Assembly (NCBI GenBank): GCA_963832725.1
Contig: CAWHVG010000005.1
Location: forward strand, 1,736,001 to 1,800,000
From: JAEZBP01 sp963832725
Lineage (GTDB): Bacteria; Myxococcota_A; Polyangia; Polyangiales; Sandaracinaceae
Direction of reading: 5' to 3'
DNA length: 64,000 nt
The position numbers and the translations under genes are program-made. The notes beneath the pieces were generated by a model. That model did not search any database. It was not told the origin of the DNA and saw only the letters and a program-made list of their open reading frames with translations. Positions 8,803-17,514 of this stretch are shown here, in pieces. Each line of letters begins with the position of its first letter. The first letter of the stretch is position 1.

Positions 8803-10368
8803 TCAACGGCCGGATGCCTCCTCGAACGCACTGCACGCGGCGGCGTTGCCAGCTCGGCAGGCCTCCTCGAGCAGCCGCGTTCCTCGCTGAGCGTCCACAG
8901 GCACTCCCTGCCCGTTCAGGTAGAGGACGCCCATCCCAGCGCAGCCGGCCGGCTCGTCGTCATCGCAAGCGGCCTGAAAGTACGTTCGCGCCCGCTCGAA
9001 ATCCTGCCGGACACCTCTACCGTCCATGTAGAGCACGCCGAGGTTCGCGCACCCGAGCGGACTGCCCCGCTCGCACGCGCGCTGCAGCAGCTCGTAGGAC
9101 CGCACCTCGTCGCGCTCGACGCCCCGGCCGCTCCCGTAGAACGCTCCCAGGTTGGCGCAGGCGTGCAACTGGCCCGCTTGGCAGCTCCGGTCGTAGAACC
9201 CCGCCGCCCGCGCGTCGTCTTGCGCGACGCCGTCGCCGGTCGCGTACAGGTTCCCGAGATTGGCGCAGCCGTCCGGATCGCCGCCCTCGCACGCGCTCTC
9301 CAGCAGGGGGAGCGCCCTCGCCACATCCTGTGGCACACCATCTCCTCGGAGATAGAGGGCGCCGAGGAAGGCGCAACCGGCCGCCGAGTGCGCCTGGCAG
9401 GCCCGCTCGAAGAGCTGACGGGCGCGCGCTGGGTCCTGCTCCACGCCCCGCCCGTCCCGATAGAGCAGGCCGAGGTTCGCGCATCCGAGGCCATCGCCCC
9501 TGCTGCACGCGCGCTCGAGCAAGGTGTGCGCGCGCGTGTCGTCTCGCGCGACGCCCGCGCCCGCCGCGTACATGACTCCCAGGTTCGCGCAGCCGTGCGC
9601 GTCGCCGTCGTCGCACGCCCGCTCGAAGAGCTCCCGCGCTCGCGCGTGGTCGGGCTCCGGCGCCTGCTCGGCGAGCACGCCGAGCCCGACGCAGCCGGCT
9701 GCATCGTGCGCCGCGCAGGCCCGCTCGAAGAGCTCTCGGGCGCGCTCGCCGTCGCGCTCGACCCCTTGGCCGTTCATGTAGAGCAGGCCGAGGTCGGTGC
9801 AGCCGTGCGGGTCCTCGGCGTCGCAGGCGCGCTCGAGCAGCTCGCAACCCCGCTGGACGTCTCGAGCGCCGCCGTCGCCCTGGATGTAGTAGACGGCGAG
9901 ATTGCTGCAGCCCCACCTCGCGTCGGTCTCGCAGGCTCGGCCGAAGAGCTCTCGCGCACGCTCGAGGCTCCGCTCCACCTCGATCCCGTTGGCGTAGAGG
10001 AACCCGAGCCCGGTGCACCCCTCGGGGTCGCCTGCCGCACAAGCGCGCTCGATCAGCGTGTGGGCGCGCGCTGCGTCCTGCTCGACTCCCTGGCCACGCA
10101 GGTAGAGGCGCCCGAGGCCGGCGCAGCCGTTCGCCACGCCGGCGTCGCACGCCCGCTCGAAGAGCGCGGCGGCGCGCGCTGCGTCCCGCTCCACATCCCG
10201 CCCTTCGGCGTACAGCCTCCCGAGCTCCGCGCAGCGTGCGACATCGCCAGCGGTGCACTCGCGCTCCAGCGCCTCGGGGCTCGAGTCGGCGACCGCCGGT
10301 CGTGCGGGCGCGCTGCCGCATCCCGCGAGCAGCGCGCCGACAATCATCACACCGGTGAAGCTTCTCAT
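8803..10368 (-). CDS. Hcp-like cysteine-rich Sel1-repeat lipoprotein
   Basis: ATG 10368 is preceded by GAGGTG at 5-6 bp and opens a lipoprotein signal (MRSFTGVMIVGALLAGC), 521 residues in all. The mature part is 13 tandem Sel1-like repeats of about 36 residues plus a partial one. The consensus is G(D/S)xxGCANLGxLYxxGxGVxxDxxRAxxLFERACxx. Two Cys per repeat at fixed positions are the hallmark of the Helicobacter Hcp subfamily, where each repeat is locked by a disulfide. One repeat (about residue 205) is shortened by two residues. Such solenoids act as extracytoplasmic protein-binding scaffolds; no partner is evident. In-frame sequence upstream of 10368 lacks protein character. Confidence 0.88.
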   Translation of the reverse strand: MRSFTGVMIVGALLAGCGSAPARPAVADSSPEALERECTAGDVARCAELGRLYAEGRDVERDAARAAALFERACDAGVANGCAGLGRLYLRGQGVEQDAARAHTLIERACAAGDPEGCTGLGFLYANGIEVERSLERARELFGRACETDARWGCSNLAVYYIQGDGGARDVQRGCELLERACDAEDPHGCTDLGLLYMNGQGVERDGERARELFERACAAHDAAGCVGLGVLAEQAPEPDHARARELFERACDDGDAHGCANLGVMYAAGAGVARDDTRAHTLLERACSRGDGLGCANLGLLYRDGRGVEQDPARARQLFERACQAHSAAGCAFLGALYLRGDGVPQDVARALPLLESACEGGDPDGCANLGNLYATGDGVAQDDARAAGFYDRSCQAGQLHACANLGAFYGSGRGVERDEVRSYELLQRACERGSPLGCANLGVLYMDGRGVRQDFERARTYFQAACDDDEPAGCAGMGVLYLNGQGVPVDAQRGTRLLEEACRAGNAAACSAFEEASGR

Positions 10369-10549
10369 TCGAACACCTCGTCGGCGCATCGTCACGGCAA
10401 CCGACCGTGGGCGCAACAACGCGCGTCGCCGCCCGGCCGTGACCGACTGGTTCTCAGCCGACGCGAACCGCCGCGTCGACGACTCCGGCCGCACCCGGCT
10501 CGCGACGCGGGCCATCGAGTCGCGCTACCGGCGGCTGGCGCGTCGAGCG

Positions 10550-10964
10550 GGTTCGCGCTCGCCGCGCGGCGGCTCGGTGACGGTGCACCAGCGATTTGGC
10601 TCCGACTTGCGGCTCAACCTGCTGCACGGCTTGTTCTTGGACGGCGCCTACGGCGACGACCTGCGCGGACGGCGCCGCTTCTTCACCGCACCGGCACCGA
10701 GCCCCAACGAGGTGGAGCAGCTCCTCGGACGCATCCTGGGAGGGGCTCGAACGCTGCTCTCTTCGGCCGAGGAGGACGTGGCGGACGAAGAGCTCGCTCT
10801 GTTGCAGACCTGCGCCGCTTCGGCCGGCACGCAGGGCAGCGAGCGGTGTGGCCCCGGCGAGGAGCCTGGACTCGGGCTCGTGGTGCTGCCCACCCGGCGC
10901 AAGGCGCGCATCGACGGCTGGGACCTCGACGCCGAGGTGGCCGTGCACGAGCACGAGCACGAAG
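10550..10964 (+). pseudogene. IS91-type (Y2) transposase fragment
   Basis: The open stretch reads GGSVTVHQRFGSDLRLNLLHGLFLDGAY, then PSPNEVEQLLGRILGGARTLL, then LALLQTC...GLGLVVLPTRRKARIDGWDLDAEVAVHE. These correspond in order to the central block of IS91-family/Y2 'putative transposase' proteins (typical 'QRFGSDLxLNLHLHxLxLDGVY'). The His-x-His of the usual LHLH motif is altered to LLH. N-terminal zinc-binding and C-terminal parts are missing. The fragment stops where copy B of the 68-bp gene tail begins, which suggests the junction formed by rearrangement. Confidence 0.7.
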
Positions 10965-11020
10965 AGCGCCCTTCTCCGCACCTCGCCGGCTCGCTTCGCC
11001 AGCTCTTCGCCCTCGATGCC
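10961..11020. repeat. Copy B of the gene-tail repeat
   Basis: Sixty bp from GAAGAGCGCC to CTCGATGCC match the inner part of copy C (11039-11106 and a few bases beyond) with one base inserted and a few changes. Copies B and C lie almost in tandem, directly after the IS91-type fragment. Confidence 0.75.
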
Positions 11021-11043
11021 GGCGGAAGCGCGAGGAAGACGCG

Positions 11044-11679
11044 TCAGAAGCGGATCAGGCCGAAGAGCGCCTTTCTCCGCACCTCGCCGGCTCGCTTCGC
11101 CAGCTCCTCGCCGTCGATGCCCGCGTAGGCCTCGCGGCGGATCCAGGCGCTCCCGTCGTGCCGCTCGAAGAGCACCGAGCGCGTGGCTCGGTCCCAGCGG
11201 ACCGCCTCCACGTCCTCCCAGCGGATCAGCGAGCGCTCCTCGGCCGTGCGGAAGTACGCGCCGTCGGTGCGGAGCGCGAGGTAGCTCTCCTCGGAGAGCA
11301 CGCCGCGCAGGCCGATGATCGCGGTGGCGCCTCCCGCCACGATGCAGGCGAGGCCGAAGAGCCCGAGGCCGATCTCCCAGCCGAGCGTGCTCCGCCGGAT
11401 CGGCGTGCCGTCGACGTTCACCTGACCGCCCCAGAAGATCGCGTCCGCCGACGTGCGAACGGCGCGCGAATAGACCGGTCCACCCGGATCGAGGCGTGGG
11501 ATGAGGATGGCCGCCGCCATGACCACCGCGCCGAGGGTCACGACGAGCGAGCCCCACCCGAGCGCCCGGCGCAGCGCCGGCGTGGGATTGAGGCGGAAGT
11601 GCTCCACGATCAGCCCGCCGGGCTCGTCGTCGTCTTCCGGGCTGCCGACATCGGGAACCGATCGCGCGCGTACGGTCAC
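11044..11679 (-). CDS. Two-helix membrane protein of unknown function
   Basis: A 211-residue protein. Residues ~37-61 (ALGWGSLVVTLGAVVMAAAILIP) and ~104-125 (IGLGLFGLACIVAGGATAIIGL) are membrane helices, with a loop of about 40 residues between them. The C-terminal soluble part (YLALRTDGAYFRTAEERSLIRWEDVEAVRWD...VLFERHDGS) looks like a small beta-rich domain of the PH/bPH type, but I cannot assign a family. The 3' end of this gene, encoding GEELAKRAGEVRRKALFGLIRF, has been copied twice nearby (8393 and 10961). It is divergent from the flavoprotein gene at 11859. Confidence 0.75.
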   Translation of the reverse strand: MTVRARSVPDVGSPEDDDEPGGLIVEHFRLNPTPALRRALGWGSLVVTLGAVVMAAAILIPRLDPGGPVYSRAVRTSADAIFWGGQVNVDGTPIRRSTLGWEIGLGLFGLACIVAGGATAIIGLRGVLSEESYLALRTDGAYFRTAEERSLIRWEDVEAVRWDRATRSVLFERHDGSAWIRREAYAGIDGEELAKRAGEVRRKALFGLIRF

Positions 11680-11858
11680 GAGAGACGAGATTAGGTCCGC
11701 GCGCGGGGCTTGACGAGAGGATCTCGCGCGACGAGGAAATCGAAGCTCGTCCTCGCGGGCGGAGGACCATGGCCGGAGAAGGCTCGTCCTTCTATTCTTC
11801 GGCCGTCGAGCGGCGCGAGCGAACGAGCTCGAGCGGCGGAGAAGCCGGGCGGAGAAGC

Positions 11859-13443
11859 ATGGACACGAGCGAGCACTACGACTGGATCATCATCGGCTCC
11901 GGCTTCGGGGGGAGCGTCTCGGCGCTGCGCCTCGCGGAGAAGGGCTACCGCGTCGCCGTGCTCGAGAAGGGCAAGCGCTTCCGCGAGGAGGACTTCGCCA
12001 AGACCAACTGGGACCTGCGCCGCTGGCTGTGGATGCCGCAGACCGGCCTCAAGGGCATCTTCCAGATGTCCTTCTTCGAGCACGTCACGATCTTCCACGG
12101 CGTGGGGGTCGGCGGCGGCTCGCTGACCTACGCGAACACGCTGCCCAAGCCGAAGTCGGACTTCTTCCGGGCGCGCTCGTGGTCGCACCTCGGCGAGTGG
12201 GAGCGGGAGCTCGCCCCGCACTACGAGACGGCCAAGCGCATGCTCGGCGCAGCCACGGTGCCGGTCACCACCCGCGGCGACGTCATCCTCCGCGAGATCG
12301 CCAAGGACATGGGGCGGGAAGAGCACTTCCACCCGACCGAGGTGGCCGTCCTCTTCGGCGAGCCGGGCAAGCGCATGCCGGACCCCTACTTCGGCGGCCA
12401 GGGCCCCGATCGCGTCGCCTGCACCTACTGCGGCGCCTGCATGACCGGCTGCCGCGTCGGCGCCAAGAACACCCTCGACAAGAACTACCTCTACCTGGCC
12501 GAGCGCCTCGGCGCCGAGGTCATCGCGGAGACGGAGGTGACGGCGGTGCGCCCGATGGCCAACGGCCAGGGCTACGTCGTCGAGACCAAGGACTCGTTCG
12601 GCCGCAGCCGCGTCGCCTACACCGCCGACCGCGTGGTCTTCTCGGGCGGCGTGATGGGCACCATCCCGCTGCTGCTGAAGATGAAGGAAGACCCCGCCGG
12701 CCTGCCCCGGTTGAGCGAGCAGCTCGGCCGCGCGGTGCGGACCAACAGCGAGGCGCTCTTCGGCGTCGTCTCGCCGGATGGCCAGGACTACTCGCGCGGC
12801 GTGGCCATCACCTCGATCCTCCACACCGACGAGCACAGCCACATCGAGCCCGTCCGCTACGGGGCGGGCAGCGGATTCTTCCGGCTCCTGACGCTGCCGC
12901 ATGCGCCGGGGACCAACGCCGCCAGCCGCATGGCCGGCGCGATCCGCGGGCTGGCGCGCCACCCGGTGCGCTGGGCGCGCGCGATGACCGTCCCGGACTA
13001 CGCCAAAGCCAGCCAGATCCTCCTCTACATGCGCACGCTCGAGGGGACGATGCGATCTCCAGCTCGGGCGCAACGCGTGGACCGGCTTCCGGAAGGGCCT
13101 CGTCTCGCACCTCGACGATCCCTCGCAGGCGCCCAAGGCGTTCATGGAAGAGGCGACCGAGCTGGCGCACCGCTTCGCCGAGAAGGTCGGCGGCGTGGAG
13201 GCGACCATGTTCACCGAGACCCTCCTCGGCGTCCCCTCGACGGCGCACATCCTCGGCGGGGCGTGCATGGGCGAGAACGCGGGCGAAGGCGTCATCGACA
13301 CCGACCACCGCGTCTTCGGCTACGACGGCCTCTACGTCGTCGACGGCGCCGCCGTCAGCGCGAACCCGGGCGTGAACCCCTCGCTCACCATCACCGCCCT
13401 CGCCGAGCGGGCGATGAGCCGCGTCCCCGCCAAGGCGAGCTGA
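11859..13443 (+). CDS. GMC/cholesterol-oxidase-like FAD oxidoreductase, one frameshift near 13050
   Basis: The N-terminus DWIIIGSGFGGSVSALRLAEKG is a GxGxxG FAD-binding fold; GVGVGGGSLTYANTL, a cluster CTYCGACMTGCRVGAKNTLDKNYLY and a C-terminal HILGGACMGENAGEGVIDTDHRVFGYDGLYVVDGA-(A/S)VSANPGVNPSLTITALAERA complete the cholesterol-oxidase-like GMC pattern. It probably oxidises a sterol or other alcohol/ketone at the membrane. After ...YMRTLEGTM the frame moves by +1 and resumes as LQLGRNAWTGFRKGLVSHLDDP. Removing one base near 13045-13056 gives 527 residues, the usual family length. ATG 11859 is chosen because the upstream 30 codons are Ser/Arg-rich and non-conserved in type. A GATC lies at 13054, but the exact indel cannot be placed. 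Confidence 0.82.
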
Positions 13444-13702
13444 AGACCTCGACGAATCTCCCGTCGCGCGCCCCGGCCGATCCGGTCCCATCCGCGGCGT
13501 TGTCGCTCGTCGCCGGGCAATCGCCGCGACTCCTCGCGCCGCCTTGCGGCTGAGACCATCTCGATTGCGGGGCTCGCTCCGATTCATCGACAGCCCTCGA
13601 GTCGATCGGCGCGGCTGGACTCGACCGGGAGGCGCACCGATCGCGAGGTCGGATCCGAGCGACCGCGCCGGGTCGGTCGGCGGTGCTCGCATCAGCGTGA
13701 AG

Positions 13703-13759
13703 CGACCGCGCGCGGTCGACCCCGGCCTGGAGACGGCCTCGCGCGACCGCGGGCGGTCG
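13703..13759. repeat. CGACCG...CGGTCG palindromes
   Basis: A perfect 16-bp palindrome CGACCGCG-CGCGGTCG lies at 13703-13718, and a second hairpin CGACCG-N4-CGGTCG at 13744-13759. A third copy (15551-15566) lies on the other side of the insertion sequence, so all three belong to one intergenic repeat cluster now split by the IS. Function unknown. Confidence 0.7.
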
Positions 13760-13805
13760 AGGAAAGGGTGTCGAGCAGCTTTTGGACAGCGAGCCCGGAC
13801 GGATT

Positions 13806-14032
13806 TTACCGTTTGACCGCCTTCCGGCGACTGGCGGGAGTCGGGATTGGACCGTCCGACGCCTTCCGGCGACCCGGCCGAGTCGAATTCGGCCGTCCGA
13901 CGGCCTTCCGGCGACTGCCCCCAGTCGGGAGGAGGCCGTCCGACGGCTTCCGGAGACCCGGCCGAGACGAATTCGACCGTTCGACGGCCTCCCGGCCACC
14001 GCCGCCGGTCGGGATCGAGCCGCGGAGGCCGT
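13806..14032. repeat. Degenerate ~42-bp tandem repeats, left part
   Basis: About five imperfect units of 41-42 bp share the core CGTCCGACGCCTTCCGGCGAC, with the variable half alternating between CCGGCCGAGTCGAATT and TGxxxxxAGTCGGGA(T/G). No coding character is visible. The array resumes at about 15434 after the insertion sequence, so the IS landed inside it. Confidence 0.75.
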
Positions 14033-14040
14033 TTTTTTCG
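14033..14040. repeat. Left 8-bp target-site duplication of the IS
   Basis: TTTTTTCG immediately before the left terminal inverted repeat; identical to 15421-15428. Confidence 0.93.
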
Positions 14041-15420
14041 GGCTCTCCTGACGTAGTCGTGGGTCGGTTGGGGGCCTGAAAGCAGCGCGCACCTCTCGCG
14101 GGCCTCAAGGTTGGGTTGTCGAGACCGAGCCAAGAGGGAGCGAGAAGTGCGCAACGCGAGGATGCTGGTTCGTGCGCTCGGAGTCGAGCGGGCGGTGGTG
14201 GAGGACGTGAGGTGGGAGGGGGTGCCGGGACTTCAGGCGCTCGTCATCCGGGTGCGTCCGCGAAAGAAGGAGATGGCTCGGTGCCCGCACTGCCGGCGTC
14301 GCTGCCCGCGCTACGATCGGGGTTCCGGGCCGCGACGATGGAGGGGGCCCGACGTCGGTCTGTGCCCGGCGTACATCGTCGCCGAGGCGCCGCGGGTCCA
14401 TTGCCGTGAGCACGGGGTGGTGGTGCAGGCGGTGCCCTGGGCGCGGCCGGGCTCGCGGTTCACGACGGCGTTCGAGGACCAGGTCGCGTGGCTCGCGGTG
14501 CGCACCGACAAGTCGACGCTCGCGAGCCTGCTGAGGGTGGCCTGGCGCACGGTCGGCCGGATCCTCGAGCGCGTCGCACAGAGCATGAGCAAGCTCCGCA
14601 ACCCCCTGAAGAACGTGACCCGCATCGGAATCGACGAAATCTCCTACCGCAAGGGTCACCGCTACCTGACCATCGTCGTCGACCACGACACGGGCCGGCT
14701 GCTCTTCGCGAGCCCGGGCAAGGACGAGGCGACGCTCGACAAGTTCTTCGACCTGCTCGGTCCCGAACGGTGCGCCCGCATCAAGCTCGTGAGCGCCGAC
14801 GCGGCGGCGGCCTTCCACAATGTCGTGAAGAGGCGCTGCCCGAACGCGACCCTCTGCCTCGACCCGTTCCACATCGTGCAGTGGGCGACGAAGGCCCTCG
14901 ACACCGTTCGCCGCGAGGTCTGGAACAAGCTCCGAAAGAGCGGGCAGAAGAAGCGCGCGAAGGCCCTGAAGGGAGAGCGATGGGCGCTCTGGAAGAACCC
15001 CGGCGACCTGAACGACAAGCAGAAGGCGACGCTCGCGGCCATCGAGCGCGACAACAAACCGCTCTTCCGCGCGTACCTGCTGAAGGAGGAGCTGCGCAGC
15101 GTGTTTCAGGACCCGGACCCCGAACTCGCCAAGCTCACTCTCGCCGACTGGCTGGCCTGGGCGTCTCGCTCTCGACTGCCCGCATTCGTCAAGCTCGCCC
15201 GCTCGATCCGCGCACACCTCCCGGCGATCCACGCCGTGCTCGAACACGGCCTCTCGAACGCCCGGCTCGAGGCCGCCAACACCAAGCTCCGCCTCATCAC
15301 CCGCCTCGCCTTCGGCTTCCACTCGCACAAGCCTCTGATCGCCCTCGCCATGCTGCGGCTCGGCGGTCTTTGTCCCCCGCTCCCGACCCGACCCTGACCC
15401 ACGAAAAGGGCAGGAGAGCC
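14041..15420 (+). mobile_element. Complete ISL3-family insertion sequence (1380 bp)
   Basis: The left end begins GGCTCTCCTGACGTAGTCGT and the right end, read inward on the other strand, begins GGCTCTCCTGCCCTTTTCGT; 21 of the first 25 positions match. The GGCTCT tip is typical of ISL3 ends. Both sides are bounded by the same 8-bp sequence TTTTTTCG, the duplication length known for ISL3. One intact transposase gene fills the element. Perfect duplications and an open frame indicate a recent insertion. Confidence 0.95.
14147..15397 (+). CDS. tnp: ISL3-family transposase
   Basis: A 416-residue protein starting at GTG 14147, six bases after AGGGAG; a TTG at 14111 is less likely. The N-terminus has the ISL3 zinc-finger CPHCRRRCPRYD and the HTH-like region; the catalytic core carries IGIDEISYRKGHRYLTIVVD (first Asp), LVSADAAAAFHNVVKRRCPNATLCLDPFHIVQWA (second Asp) and SNARLEAANTKLRLITRLAFGF (Glu near the C-terminus), a DDE transposase of DDE_Tnp_ISL3 type. 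The length matches the family and there is no break, so the element may be active. Stop at 15397 lies 23 bp before the right end. Confidence 0.93.
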   Translation: MRNARMLVRALGVERAVVEDVRWEGVPGLQALVIRVRPRKKEMARCPHCRRRCPRYDRGSGPRRWRGPDVGLCPAYIVAEAPRVHCREHGVVVQAVPWARPGSRFTTAFEDQVAWLAVRTDKSTLASLLRVAWRTVGRILERVAQSMSKLRNPLKNVTRIGIDEISYRKGHRYLTIVVDHDTGRLLFASPGKDEATLDKFFDLLGPERCARIKLVSADAAAAFHNVVKRRCPNATLCLDPFHIVQWATKALDTVRREVWNKLRKSGQKKRAKALKGERWALWKNPGDLNDKQKATLAAIERDNKPLFRAYLLKEELRSVFQDPDPELAKLTLADWLAWASRSRLPAFVKLARSIRAHLPAIHAVLEHGLSNARLEAANTKLRLITRLAFGFHSHKPLIALAMLRLGGLCPPLPTRP

Positions 15421-15428
15421 TTTTTTCG
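15421..15428. repeat. Right 8-bp target-site duplication of the IS
   Basis: TTTTTTCG directly after the right inverted repeat; identical to 14033-14040. Confidence 0.93.
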
Positions 15429-15433
15429 CTGGC

Positions 15434-15566
15434 CCGGGTCGAATTCAATCGTCCAACAGCTTCCAGCGACTGCGATGGGTCGGGATCGAAGCACGTCCGC
15501 GCCATCCACGACCGCGGCGGGACGTCGAAGGCGGTCCGCGACCCTCGTGGCGACCGCCCGCGGTCG
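15434..15566. repeat. Continuation of the ~42-bp repeats and CGACCG palindrome
   Basis: GGGTCGAATTCAATCGTCC, AACAGCTTCCAGCGACTG and GGGTCGGGATCGAAGC repeat the units seen at 13806-14032, followed by a CGACCG-CCCG-CGGTCG hairpin at 15551-15566. This is the right half of the island interrupted by the IS. The rest up to 15740 shows nothing further. Confidence 0.65.
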
Positions 15567-15740
15567 GTCAGCTGGCGGGCGCGCTCCGTGGCGACCGCGA
15601 CGGTGGTGACGCGCGTTCCGGCGGGCGGGAACGGCTAACGTGCGCGTGCCGCTGCTCTCGCGTGTCGGATTCCGCCGTGGAGACGAGCCGGGCTTCGCGG
15701 TTTCGACGGCCCGGCGGGTTCCGGACGGTTGACCCTGGCC

Positions 15741-17243
15741 ATGCGGCGTCGAGGCGTGAACGGGTTACCCTGCGGCGTCGTGACGCCTCGGCTCCAGCGC
15801 CTTTTCGTGTCCGCGGCCGGGACGCGCCCGGTCCGTGCGCGGCGGTGGATTCGGAGCTTCTTCGCGTTCGCGCTGCTCGCCACGTCGACCGCGCACGCGC
15901 AGCCTCCCGAGGACGAGGCGGCGCAGGCGCGCATCCACGGCGCGCATCTCTTGGAGGAGGGGCGCTACGAGGAGGCGCTCGCGGAGCTCTCGCGGGCCTA
16001 CGCGCTCTCGCCGAGCCTCACGACGCTCTACCGGATCGGGCTCGCGCACGCGGCGCTGGGACACGCGGTCGAGGCCGCAGACGCGCTGGAGCGATACCTC
16101 TTCGAGGGCGGACGCCGGAGCGATCGCGCGCATCGACGGCGCGCCGAGGACGAGCTGGCCCAGCAGCGAGCGCGTATCGGGACCCTCGACGTCGAGGTGA
16201 ACGTGGAAGGCGCCGTCGTCATGCTCGACGGCCGCGAGCTCGGGCGCGCACCACTGACGCAGCTCTCTCGCGCCTCCGCGGGCACGCACTCGGTCGCCGC
16301 AGAAGCGCCGGGCTATCCGCGCGTAGAGCGCTCGGTGTCGCTCGAGGGCGGCCAGCACCTCGACGTCAGCCTGACCCTGGAGCCGGCCGCGTCGAACGGG
16401 CTCTTGCGGATCGTGACCGGCGTGTCCGACGTGGCGGTGACCGTCGACGGCGACGCGGTCGGAACCACGCCCTTCCATCGCACGCTGGCTCTCGAGCCGG
16501 GCATCCACCGCGTTCACGCGGTGCGCGAGGGTTACCGCGCCTTCGATCTCGACGTGCACGTGCACCCCGGCCGGGTACGCGAGCTGGAGCTGGGGATGGA
16601 CATCGACCCGCACGCCGAGCTCGGGCATCTGAGGCTGGTCGTACCCGCCGACTACGATCTGCGCATCGACGGACGCGCGACGCCGGCGAACGCGGATGGT
16701 TGGGTGTTGCCCGCGGGAGCGCATTCGCTGGTGGTCGACGCCGCCGCGCGGCAGCGGTGGACGAGCACGGTCGAGATCACGCCGGGAGAGCGAACGGTGA
16801 TCGCGCCGCCGCTCTCGTGGACACCCGGCGCGCGCGCGGCGCACATCGAGGCGGCGGTGCACGTGCAGACGCTCGGCTGGATCGGCATCAGCATGGGGAC
16901 GGTGCTCACGGCGGTCTCGGTGCCGCTCATCGTGTGGAACGCGGCCGCTTCGGACGGCTGGAGCCAGCAGCAGCAGCTCTATCTGGAATGCGCCCACGCG
17001 TCGACGTGCGCCGACGGATCCGGCGGCACGATCGACAGGAATGCGCTCCGCGACGAGGTGCAGGCGACGCGCTCGCGGATCGACACCGTCTGGTGGGCGG
17101 CGGGCATCAGCGCCGGCGCCGCGGTCATCTCGCTCCTGCTCGGCGTCTGGGGGCTCGCGGCGTCCCCTTCCGAAGCGGACATCGATCACGCGGCGGCCGG
17201 CCACCTCTCGCTGGGACCGAACGGCCTCTACGGCACGTTCTGA
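15741..17243 (+). CDS. Exported TPR and PEGA-domain protein with C-terminal membrane helices
   Basis: From ATG 15741 a basic leader precedes an export signal (WIRSFFAFALLATSTAHAQ), so a later GTG at 15807 is also possible. TPR-like helices follow (AHLLEEGRYEEALAELSRAYALSP, IGLAHAALGHAVEAADALERYL), then two or three PEGA-like beta units (VVMLDGRELGRAPLT, VAVTVDGDAVGTTPFHRTLALEPG, YDLRIDGRATPANADGWVLPAG). Two membrane helices close the protein (TLGWIGISMGTVLTAVSVPLIVW and WWAAGISAGAAVISLLLGVWGLA) with a short Cys-containing loop. This TPR-PEGA-TM layout is common in Myxococcota, where it is presumed to be an envelope scaffold or surface-associated protein; no enzyme motif is present. Confidence 0.85.
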   Translation: MRRRGVNGLPCGVVTPRLQRLFVSAAGTRPVRARRWIRSFFAFALLATSTAHAQPPEDEAAQARIHGAHLLEEGRYEEALAELSRAYALSPSLTTLYRIGLAHAALGHAVEAADALERYLFEGGRRSDRAHRRRAEDELAQQRARIGTLDVEVNVEGAVVMLDGRELGRAPLTQLSRASAGTHSVAAEAPGYPRVERSVSLEGGQHLDVSLTLEPAASNGLLRIVTGVSDVAVTVDGDAVGTTPFHRTLALEPGIHRVHAVREGYRAFDLDVHVHPGRVRELELGMDIDPHAELGHLRLVVPADYDLRIDGRATPANADGWVLPAGAHSLVVDAAARQRWTSTVEITPGERTVIAPPLSWTPGARAAHIEAAVHVQTLGWIGISMGTVLTAVSVPLIVWNAAASDGWSQQQQLYLECAHASTCADGSGGTIDRNALRDEVQATRSRIDTVWWAAGISAGAAVISLLLGVWGLAASPSEADIDHAAAGHLSLGPNGLYGTF

Positions 17244-17514
17244 CCAGGGGGGGGAAAGGCCGTTTCACGTGCGCCCCGCATCGAGGCGAACCGGCCACGC
17301 GTCAGGCATCCCGCTGGCGGGCTCTCCAGCGCCGACCCTCACGTCGTAGCGCGCGCTCAGCTCATCGAGCGTGCCCGCGCATGTCGGGTCGACGCGAGCG
17401 CACGAAGGGGCCCGCTGGCGCCCCGCGCCGAGACCTCGAAAGGCCAGAGGTTCGAAGAGCCCCGCCGTCCACGCCGTTCGCCCGAGAAGCGCTCACGCGA
17501 CGGGGCTACGGCGA

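Noticed and set aside
8641..11694. A 1017-codon plus-strand gene
   Set aside because: It is the antisense frame of the Hcp-repeat gene. The repeat structure keeps it open; composition is not protein-like.
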